NCBI GenBank assembly: GCA_030039105.1
Contig: JASHQO010000464.1
Span: 1-6,009 of the forward strand
Reading direction: 5' to 3'
Source: Xanthobacteraceae bacterium
Lineage (GTDB): Bacteria; Pseudomonadota; Alphaproteobacteria; Rhizobiales; Xanthobacteraceae
Length of the DNA stretch: 6,009 bases
Below the pieces are notes generated by a model. It was not told the DNA's origin and did no database searches. It saw nothing but the letters and a program-made list of their open reading frames with translations. The position numbers and the translations under genes are program-made. Each line of letters starts with the position of its first letter. The first letter of the stretch is position 1. This document shows, one piece after another, positions 1-5,242 of this stretch.

Positions 1-1146
1 CTTTTGGAACCAGGCCTCGGCGCCTTCCAGCCATTTCTTGTCGCGCAGCCGCAGATTCTCATGGCTGATGCGCTGCGAGCGGGTCAGCAGCGAGTAATTG
101 AACTGCACCGGGTCGAGATGCAGGTAGCGCTCGACGTCCTCGAACCATTCCAGCGAATTGCGCGCCGCCGACTGCAGGCGCAGCACCTCGGTGCGCCGCG
201 CGTCCTCGTATTTGGCGAATGCCGCCGGCATGGTCGGCTCGCTGCGCAGACAATTCGCCATGGCGATCGCGCTCTCCATGGCGAGCTTGGTGCCGGAGCC
301 GACCGAGAAGTGCGCGGTCGCGGCGGCGTCGCCCATCAGCACGATATTGCCGTACGACCATTTCTCGCACAGCACGCGCGGAAAATTCAGCCACGCCGAG
401 CCGCGCAGATGTGCGGCGTTCGACATCAGGCGATGGCCGCCGAGATATTTGGCGAAGATTTTCTCGCAGGCGCGGCAGCTCTCCTCCTGGCTCATGGCGC
501 CGAAGCCGAACTTTTGCCAGGTGTCGTCGGCGCATTCGACGATGAAGGTCGCGGTGTCGGCGTCGAACTGATAGGCGTGCGCCCAGATCCAGCCGCGCCC
601 GGTTTCCTCGAAGATGAAGGTGAAGGCGTCGTCGAATTTCTGGTGGGTGCCGAGCCAGACGAACTTGTTCTTGCGGGTCTCGACGCCCGGCTTGAAGTGG
701 GCGGCGAATTCGTTGCGGGTCTTCGAGTTCAGCCCGTCGCCGGCGATGACGAGGTCGTAGCTCTTCGCCAGTTCCGACGCGCTGGCGATTTCGGTCTGAA
801 ATTGCAGATTGACGCCGAGGGCGCGGGCGCGCTGCTGCAAAATCTGCAATAGCTTCTTGCGCGCGATGCCGGAGAAGCCGTGGCCGGTCGAGACGATCTT
901 CCTGCCGCGGTAATGCACCGCGATGTCGTCCCAATAGGCGAAGTGGCGGCGGATCTCGCCGGCGCTCAGCGGATCGTTCTTGGCGAGGTTCTCGAACGTC
1001 TCGTTCGACAGCACCACGCCCCAGCCGAAGGTGTCGTCCGGCCGGTTGCGCTCGAACACGGCGATGTCGTGCGCGGCATCGCGCAGCTTCATGCTGATCG
1101 CGAAATAGAGGCCGGCGGGGCCGCCGCCGAGGCAAGCGATCTTCAT
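1..1146 (-). CDS. FAD-dependent aromatic acyl-CoA monooxygenase, N-terminal part (salicylyl-CoA 5-hydroxylase / anthraniloyl-CoA monooxygenase-reductase family), cut by the window edge
   Basis: This gene reads leftward from ATG 1146-1144 through 382 uninterrupted codons to base 1, so its 3' part is outside the window. The translation starts MKIACLGGGPAGLYFAIS. It shows the class A flavoprotein hydroxylase fingerprints: dinucleotide-binding GxGxxG at residues 7-12, an acidic residue after beta-2 (E32 in VFERN), the DG motif at 137-138 in VIAGDGLNSKTR, and the GD motif at 272-273 in VLMGDAAATAHFSVGSG. The stretches FGWGVVLS (40-47), HFAYWDDIAVHYRG (68-81) and SHENLRLRD (361-369) match the subgroup that hydroxylates CoA thioesters of salicylate or anthranilate in the cytosol with NAD(P)H and O2. 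Known members are about 750-800 residues, with an old-yellow-enzyme-like reductase domain after this part, so that domain is expected to the left. Salicylyl-CoA and 2-aminobenzoyl-CoA cannot be told apart here. An upstream ATG at 1159 is in another frame. The gene diverges from the ThDP enzyme across a 221-bp gap. Family is confident; substrate is not. Confidence 0.9.
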   Translation of the reverse strand, partial: MKIACLGGGPAGLYFAISMKLRDAAHDIAVFERNRPDDTFGWGVVLSNETFENLAKNDPLSAGEIRRHFAYWDDIAVHYRGRKIVSTGHGFSGIARKKLLQILQQRARALGVNLQFQTEIASASELAKSYDLVIAGDGLNSKTRNEFAAHFKPGVETRKNKFVWLGTHQKFDDAFTFIFEETGRGWIWAHAYQFDADTATFIVECADDTWQKFGFGAMSQEESCRACEKIFAKYLGGHRLMSNAAHLRGSAWLNFPRVLCEKWSYGNIVLMGDAAATAHFSVGSGTKLAMESAIAMANCLRSEPTMPAAFAKYEDARRTEVLRLQSAARNSLEWFEDVERYLHLDPVQFNYSLLTRSQRISHENLRLRDKKWLEGAEAWFQK

Positions 1147-1178
1147 CCGATGCCGCCATCCTGCTTTGGAGCGGGATA

Positions 1179-1207
1179 ATAATGGCACCGCCGGCGATAT
1201 ATTTCAA
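1179..1207 (-). promoter_or_regulatory. Candidate sigma-70-type promoter of the monooxygenase gene
   Basis: On the minus strand, TTGAAA (complement of 1202-1207, 5 of 6 matches to the -35 consensus) is followed after 17 bases by CATTAT (complement of 1179-1184, 4 of 6 matches to the -10 consensus). Transcription would begin near 1172, about 26 bases before the ATG at 1146. The spacing is ideal and the site sits at the edge of the only AT-rich patch nearby. The call rests on hexamer matching alone, and alphaproteobacterial promoters often depart from this consensus. Confidence 0.45.
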
Positions 1208-1230
1208 GCTTAAAGATTTAAGTTTAAAAT
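1202..1230 (+). promoter_or_regulatory. Possible promoter of the ThDP enzyme gene
   Basis: TAAAAT at 1225-1230 matches 5 of 6 positions of the -10 consensus. The hexamer 17 bases upstream, TTTCAA at 1202-1207, is a poor -35 (3 of 6), so an activator might be needed if this is real. It would give a leader of about 130 bases before the ATG at 1368. The palindrome at 1209-1222 would lie between the two boxes. No better candidate was seen closer to the gene in 1231-1350, so this is a tentative call. Confidence 0.3.
1206..1228. promoter_or_regulatory. Candidate regulator-binding site: palindrome with overlapping direct repeat
   Basis: Bases 1209-1222 form a perfect inverted repeat, CTTAAA-GA-TTTAAG. 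Overlapping it is a direct repeat, AAGCTTAAA (1206-1214) and AAGTTTAAA (1220-1228), with one mismatch and a 14-base period. This lies directly upstream of the candidate -35 box of the monooxygenase gene and inside the candidate promoter of the ThDP gene, so one dimeric regulator could control both divergent genes. MarR- or TetR-type repressors responding to aromatic acids or their CoA esters are common in such loci, but no regulator gene is in the window and the protein is unknown. Confidence 0.45.
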
Positions 1231-1353
1231 AATAATCCAGAGCTTGGTCCAGCAGTTGCCGGACGGTGCCGGGGCCAGCGGCCGTCCCTTCCGTGCCGGT
1301 CGGCGCCGTGCGATCATGGCTTTGTATTACTTGGGCTTTTCGCACTTGTGGGC

Positions 1354-1358
1354 AGGGA
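1354..1358 (+). promoter_or_regulatory. Ribosome binding site of the ThDP enzyme gene
   Basis: AGGGA at 1354-1358 lies 9 bases before ATG 1368. It supports this start over the in-frame ATG at 1266, which would add 34 residues (MPGPAAVPSV...) that look like translated intergenic sequence. Confidence 0.6.
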
Positions 1359-1367
1359 CATAGAACC

Positions 1368-3038
1368 ATGAGCAATCCAACGGTCGCCGCCGTCGTTGCC
1401 AAAGACCTCGCCGGCTATGGCGCGCGGCGCTGCTTCGGCCTGCTCGGCACCGCCAACTTCAAGATTTCCCACGAGCTGGTCGAATCCGGCGTCGAGTTGA
1501 TCTCGGCGCGGCACGAGGGCAATGCCGCCGCCATGGCCGACGCCTACGCCAAGGCGACCGGCGAGCTCACCTTGGTCAGCGTGCATTCTGGCCCCGGCCT
1601 GACCAATGCGCTGACCGGCATCGCCGAGGCGGCCAAGAGCCGGACGCCCCTTGTCGTGCTCGCCGGCGATGTCCCCAACGGCGCGGTGAAGAATAATTTC
1701 TACGTCGAGCAGGCCGAGATGGTGCGCGCGGTCGGCGCGGTGTCGGAGCGGCTGCATACGGTCGGCTCGGCGCGCGAGGACGCGCTGCGTGCCGTGACGC
1801 GGGCGTTGCGCGACCGGCAGACCGTGGTGCTGAGCATGCCGCTCGACGTGCAGCACGCCTCGCTCGCCTCGAACCTGCCGCCGCTGGAATTGCCGCCGGC
1901 GCCGGGCCGCCTGCATCCCGATCCGCATGCCGTCACCCGCCTTGCCGATGCGCTCCTGCGCGCGCAGCGCCCGCTCATCCTCGGCGGCCGCGGCGCGGTG
2001 ATCTCCGACGCCGAGCGGGATCTGGTCGCGCTGGCCGACGCCACCGGCGCGCTGCTGGCGACCTCGGTATGCGGCCATGGCTTGTTTTCCGGCAACCCGT
2101 GGTCGGTCGGCATCAGCGGCGGTTTCTCGTCGCCGGTCGCCGACGAGCTGATCTCGGAAAGCGATTTCATCCTGGCGTTCGGCGCCAGCCTGACGCAATG
2201 GACCACCAAGAAGGGCAAGCTGATCGCGCCTGGTGCCGTGGTGGCTCAGGTCGATATCGACATGCCGAAGCTCGGCTATCAGATGCCGGTGCAGATTGCC
2301 GTGCACGCTGACGCCAAGGCGACGGCGGAAGCGCTGCTGGCGAACGTCAGCAAGCGGGCCCCAAGCGGCGGAGGGCAGGGTGGCGGTGGCCGCCGCAACA
2401 ACGCGATGCGCGAGCGCATTCGCGCCGGCGACAATCATCATTTTCCGCGTCCGGACGAATCGACCGACAGATTCATCGATCCGCGCACGTTGAGCAAAGC
2501 GGTCGACGCCATTTTGCCGACCGACCGCGTGGTGGCGTCGGACTCCGGCCATTTCTGCGGCTGGGTGCCGCGCTATCTGCGTGTCCCCAACGCACGCGCG
2601 TCGTGCCTCAGCCATTCGTTCCAGTCGGTCGGCCTCGGCCTGCCATCGACCATCGGGCTTGCGCTCGCCAATCCTGGCAAGCTCGCGGTGCTGGGCGTCG
2701 GCGACGGCGGCTTCCTGATGTCGATGGCCGACATGGAAACCGCGGTGCGGCTCGGGCTGCGGATGTGCGTCCTGGTCTACAACGATGCCTGCTATGCCGC
2801 CGAAGTGCATTACTTCGGCCGCCAGGGCCTTTCGACCGATATCGTGAAATTCCCCGCCACCGATTTCGCCGCGATCGCCCGCGGCTACGGCGCCCGCGGC
2901 GTCACGGTGCGCACGCTCGCCGATCTCGGTCCGGTCAAGGCCTGGGTCGGCGAAGGCTGCCCCGGCGTGCTGGTGATCGACGGCAAGATCAATCCGAACC
3001 TCGAAGCCGACTGGCACGCCGAGCATTTTCCGAACTAA
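1368..3038 (+). CDS. Thiamine-diphosphate-dependent enzyme of the acetolactate synthase / benzoylformate decarboxylase superfamily, substrate unknown
   Basis: This complete 556-residue gene has the three-domain order of the superfamily. The N-terminal pyrimidine-binding domain (about 1-165) carries the cofactor-activating glutamate E50 in ARHEGNAAAMADAYA, then SVHSGPGLTNALTGIAEA (71-88). The central domain (about 185-325) includes RPLILGGRGA and the strand VVAQVDID. The C-terminal pyrophosphate-binding domain (about 372-545) has the metal-binding motif GDG at 445-447, then N472-D473 after 24 residues. Length fits the family (about 530-600). There is no signal peptide, so it is cytosolic. H73 stands where acetolactate synthases usually have Thr or Ala, and the HS pair resembles the catalytic His70 region of benzoylformate decarboxylase. 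This hints at a 2-oxo-acid decarboxylase or carboligase rather than a housekeeping acetolactate synthase, and no small regulatory subunit gene is adjacent. Residues 333-345 form a glycine-rich linker. The gene diverges from the acyl-CoA monooxygenase, so a role in the same aromatic pathway is plausible. Superfamily is certain; reaction is not. Confidence 0.9.
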   Translation: MSNPTVAAVVAKDLAGYGARRCFGLLGTANFKISHELVESGVELISARHEGNAAAMADAYAKATGELTLVSVHSGPGLTNALTGIAEAAKSRTPLVVLAGDVPNGAVKNNFYVEQAEMVRAVGAVSERLHTVGSAREDALRAVTRALRDRQTVVLSMPLDVQHASLASNLPPLELPPAPGRLHPDPHAVTRLADALLRAQRPLILGGRGAVISDAERDLVALADATGALLATSVCGHGLFSGNPWSVGISGGFSSPVADELISESDFILAFGASLTQWTTKKGKLIAPGAVVAQVDIDMPKLGYQMPVQIAVHADAKATAEALLANVSKRAPSGGGQGGGGRRNNAMRERIRAGDNHHFPRPDESTDRFIDPRTLSKAVDAILPTDRVVASDSGHFCGWVPRYLRVPNARASCLSHSFQSVGLGLPSTIGLALANPGKLAVLGVGDGGFLMSMADMETAVRLGLRMCVLVYNDACYAAEVHYFGRQGLSTDIVKFPATDFAAIARGYGARGVTVRTLADLGPVKAWVGEGCPGVLVIDGKINPNLEADWHAEHFPN

Positions 3039-3041
3039 AAA

Positions 3042-3063
3042 CCCTCCCCACAAGGGGGAGAGG
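3042..3063 (-). terminator. Intrinsic terminator of the MFS transporter gene, between convergent genes
   Basis: CTCCCC (3044-3049) pairs with GGGGAG (3055-3060) around a 5-base loop. CC at 3042-3043 and GG at 3062-3063 can extend the stem past a bulged A. On the minus strand the hairpin is followed by a run of five T (complement of 3037-3041, AAAAA), as expected for termination just after the MFS stop at 3072. On the plus strand no T-run follows, though the hairpin may still help end the ThDP gene, whose stop lies 3 bases away. Similar CTCCCC/GGGGAG hairpins recur between genes in related alphaproteobacteria, so it may belong to a dispersed repeat family. Confidence 0.7.
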
Positions 3064-3071
3064 AATTACGA

Positions 3072-4376
3072 TCACTTCTCCAGGTCGGCGCCCTTGGTCT
3101 CCGGGGTGCGCAGAATCGCGATCATCGCCGCCACCGCGTAGCACATGATCAAGCCGCCGATATACGGATAGGCGCCCTTGACGCCGGAGCGGGCCAGGAT
3201 TTGGCCGGCGATAATGGGAATGAGCCCGCCGCCATAGACCTGCGCGATCTGATAGCCGGCGCTGGCGCCCGAGGCGCGGAAGCGGGTCGGAAAATTTTCC
3301 GTATAGAACGTCGGGATCGCGCCGTAGCCGAAGCCGAACACAAAGCCGAAGCCGATGACCTCCGCGATCGTGGCGTACAGGAAGCTGCCGGTATTGACGA
3401 AATAGAAATACGGCAGCGCGAACAGGAACAGCACCACGGCGGCGATCAACAGGATGGTGCGGCGGTTGAGATGGTCGGCGAGCAGCGAGCCGACGATCAT
3501 GAACGCCAGCATGAAGCCCGCGGCGATCAGGCCGATATATTCCGGATCGTTGCCGGCAAATCCGGCCGCCTTCATGTAGCTCGTGCCGAACACGAAGTAG
3601 AGGAAGAACGCGCCGCCGAACATGGCGTTGACCAGCGACGTGCGCAGGATGGTCCACGGCATGACGCGCCAGACTTCGGCGGCCGGATATTTCAGGACCT
3701 CGGTCTGCGCGCGGTGCTGCTCGAACACGAAGCTGTCCATGGTGCGGGTGCGGATGACCAGGCCGACGATCGCCACCAAAAAGCCGACGATGAAGAAGAT
3801 GCGCCAGCCCCAGGCCGTGAAGTGTTCCGGCGTCATCAGCGATTTGACGAAGATCACCGAGCCGAAGCCGAGCAGGAGCCCGATCGGAATGGCGAAGCCG
3901 ACCCAGGCGCCCCAGAACGCGCGATATTTGGAGCGCGCCGCCTGCTCGACCACCCAGGTCGAGGCAGTGCCGAACTCGGCGCCGAAGCTGATGCCTTGGC
4001 ACAGGCGGAAGAAGATCAGCAGGATCGGCGCGGCGACGCCGACGCTGTCGTAGGTCGGGGTGACGCCGATGGCGAGCGTGCTCAAGCCCATCAGCACCAG
4101 CGCGTAGACCATCGCGTCCTTGCGGCCGTAACGGTCGGCGATATGGCCGAAGATGAAGGCGCCGACCGGGCGGATGATGATGCCGAGACCGTAGACGCCG
4201 ATCGCCGCGGCCACGGCGGCAAGCCCCGGCAGCTTGAAGAAGATGCCGCCCCAGACCGTGGCGGCGATGATGCCGGTGATCAGGAAGTCGTATTGCTCGA
4301 TGACCGAGCCGATGATGCTCGCCAGCGCGACTTTGTAGATCTGCGCCGTGCTCGGCGTTGTCGTTGTCACGCTCAT
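3072..4376 (-). CDS. MFS transporter, metabolite:H+ symporter (MHS) type
   Basis: This complete gene encodes 434 residues from ATG 4376, typical for the family (about 420-450). It is an inner-membrane protein with many hydrophobic segments, consistent with 12 helices, and a short cytoplasmic tail ending GADLEK. The MFS signature loop between helices 2 and 3, GHIADRYGRK, is at 77-86. Other MHS-like features are GSVIEQYDFLITG (23-35, compare the usual GxxxEWYDF), FFRLCQGISFGAEFG (122-136), and GFGYGAIPTFYTENFPTRFR followed by ASGASAGYQIAQVYGG (348-383). Known relatives (shikimate, 2-oxoglutarate, proline/betaine and dicarboxylate carriers) couple uptake of small organic acids to protons. Here an aromatic acid or related carboxylate is a reasonable guess from the neighbours. 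Residues 30-32 of the first helix read DFL, with Q28 in place of the usual W. The alternative ATG at 4382 adds two residues but abuts the GGGGG tract with no spacing. The gene lies 68 bp after the ABC permease on the same strand and may be co-transcribed. Confidence 0.9.
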   Translation of the reverse strand: MSVTTTTPSTAQIYKVALASIIGSVIEQYDFLITGIIAATVWGGIFFKLPGLAAVAAAIGVYGLGIIIRPVGAFIFGHIADRYGRKDAMVYALVLMGLSTLAIGVTPTYDSVGVAAPILLIFFRLCQGISFGAEFGTASTWVVEQAARSKYRAFWGAWVGFAIPIGLLLGFGSVIFVKSLMTPEHFTAWGWRIFFIVGFLVAIVGLVIRTRTMDSFVFEQHRAQTEVLKYPAAEVWRVMPWTILRTSLVNAMFGGAFFLYFVFGTSYMKAAGFAGNDPEYIGLIAAGFMLAFMIVGSLLADHLNRRTILLIAAVVLFLFALPYFYFVNTGSFLYATIAEVIGFGFVFGFGYGAIPTFYTENFPTRFRASGASAGYQIAQVYGGGLIPIIAGQILARSGVKGAYPYIGGLIMCYAVAAMIAILRTPETKGADLEK

Positions 4377-4382
4377 TGTCAT

Positions 4383-4387
4383 CCCCC
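4383..4387 (-). promoter_or_regulatory. Ribosome binding site deciding the MFS start
   Basis: On the minus strand GGGGG (complement of 4383-4387) lies 6 bases before ATG 4376 and directly against ATG 4382. The normal spacing favours the start at 4376. The tract is only a partial match to the GGAGG consensus. Confidence 0.45.
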
Positions 4388-4395
4388 AAAGTTCA

Positions 4396-4413
4396 CGCCG
4401 GTAAACCCTGGCG
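4396..4413 (-). repeat. Small hairpin between the ABC permease and MFS genes
   Basis: CGCCGG (4396-4401) can pair with CC (4407-4408) and GGCG (4410-4413) around a 5-base loop, with one bulged T at 4409. The hairpin is in the 68-bp gap, 31 bases after the permease stop on the minus strand and just before the MFS ribosome binding site. No T-run follows it, so it does not look like a strong intrinsic terminator. It could stabilise or attenuate the transcript, or be chance. Confidence 0.3.
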
Positions 4414-4444
4414 GAGCATAGCGCAAATTCGTCCGTCGGAGTCG

Positions 4445-5242
4445 CTAGACGTTGCCGCCGACGCGGCGCGCGGGCAGGTAATGCAGCACGCGGCGCTCGA
4501 TCAGGATCACGCCCAGATAGGCGATGCCGCCGACCACGGTGAGCATCACGATGGAGACGAACACCATCGGCGTGTTGGCCTGGCCTTCGCCGAAGCTGAG
4601 CAGGTAGCCGAGGCCGGCATTGCCGCCGACCAGCTCGCCGACCACGACGCCGACCACGGCGAGCGTGGCGCCGATGCGGAGCCCGGCGAACATCGGCGGC
4701 ATCGAGGTCGGAAATTCGATCTTCCAGAAAATCTGGACGCGGGTTGCCTTGAAGGCGCGGGCGAGGTTGACCAGGTCGGGATCGACGGTACGCACCGCGG
4801 TCAGCACGTTGACCATGACCGGGAAGAACACGATCAGGATCGCGACCAGGATCTTCGGATAGACCGTGAATCCCATCCACAGGATGAACAGCGGCGCGAA
4901 CGCGACCTTGGGCGCGATCTGCAGCGCCAGGATGTACGGCGAGAGCGCGAACTCGGCGACCGGCGACATGCCGAGCAGATAGCCGACCACGGCGCCAAGC
5001 AGGCTGCCGAGGATGAAGCCGGCCAACACTTCGGCGATGGTGACGCCGGTGTGCAGCAGCAGATGTTCGAACCGCCAGGCGCGGACGAATTCATGGGCGA
5101 CGTCCGACAGCGGCGGCACGATGAAGGCGGGAACGTGCAGCAGGCCGGGCCCCCATTGCCAGGCCGCCAGAAAGGCCACGAGCAGCAACATGCTGGCGCC
5201 GAACCCCTTGAGCCTGGGCGCGGATTGCGCGTCGCCGTTCAT
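4445..5242 (-). CDS. ABC transporter permease, nitrate/sulfonate/taurine (NitT/TauT) family
   Basis: This complete 265-residue inner-membrane protein has the usual length (about 250-280) of SsuC/TauC-like permeases. Hydrophobic segments lie near residues 15-35, 65-95, 100-125, 130-150, 188-208 and 225-248, consistent with six helices. The cytoplasmic loop that docks on the ATPase is visible as LARAFKATRVQIFWKIEFPTS (160-180), followed by MPPMFAGLRIGATLAVVGVVVGE, a pattern typical of this permease family. PKVAFAPLFILWMGF (111-125) is also characteristic. It should form a homodimeric channel with the ATPase encoded just upstream. Their genes overlap by 4 bases (ATGA, 5239-5242), indicating translational coupling. 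Members import nitrate, sulfonates, taurine, pyrimidine precursors or aromatic acids. The last would suit the neighbouring aromatic-acyl-CoA monooxygenase, but the sequence does not show the substrate. The periplasmic binding protein gene is not in the window. Confidence 0.93.
   Translation of the reverse strand: MNGDAQSAPRLKGFGASMLLLVAFLAAWQWGPGLLHVPAFIVPPLSDVAHEFVRAWRFEHLLLHTGVTIAEVLAGFILGSLLGAVVGYLLGMSPVAEFALSPYILALQIAPKVAFAPLFILWMGFTVYPKILVAILIVFFPVMVNVLTAVRTVDPDLVNLARAFKATRVQIFWKIEFPTSMPPMFAGLRIGATLAVVGVVVGELVGGNAGLGYLLSFGEGQANTPMVFVSIVMLTVVGGIAYLGVILIERRVLHYLPARRVGGNV

Larger units (their letters stand above)
1184..1270. repeat. Imperfect long-range inverted repeat flanking the AT-rich divergent promoter region
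   Basis: GGCACCGCCGGC at 1184-1195 is the reverse complement of GCCGGACGGTGCC at 1258-1270 except for one extra A in the right arm. The arms lie 62 bp apart and enclose the AT-rich core with the candidate operator. The left arm overlaps the self-complementary CGCCGGCG at 1189-1196. It may be a pair of operator half-sites, or a chance match between GC-rich stretches. Confidence 0.3.

Noticed and set aside
4..852. 282-codon open frame on the plus strand
   Set aside because: It is antisense to the monooxygenase, has an alanine/glycine/arginine-rich translation without family features, and arises from high GC content.
1266..1367. 34-residue N-terminal extension of the ThDP enzyme from ATG 1266
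   Set aside because: The added residues have no family counterpart. ATG 1368 has a ribosome binding site at 1354-1358 and gives the normal protein start.
59..1402. 447-codon open frame on the minus strand overlapping the monooxygenase
   Set aside because: It is a frame-shifted shadow of the monooxygenase gene: arginine-rich, low-complexity translation with no motifs, while the adjacent frame shows clear flavoprotein signatures.
1314..3053. 579-codon open frame on the minus strand opposite the ThDP gene
   Set aside because: The translation is rich in H, R, A and G with no recognisable domain, whereas the plus strand carries a full set of ThDP motifs.
2989..4389. 466-codon minus-strand frame offset from the MFS gene
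   Set aside because: It is a frame-shifted shadow of the MFS gene, arginine-rich, with no membrane segments.
3201..4421. 406-codon open frame on the plus strand opposite the MFS gene
   Set aside because: It is a highly charged D/E/R/H-rich antisense translation, which is what results from reading opposite a membrane protein gene in GC-rich DNA.
4377..4880. N-terminal extension of the MFS protein to an upstream ATG near 4880
   Set aside because: The extra 168 residues overlap the ABC permease gene in another frame, are arginine-rich, and would give a length far above the family norm.
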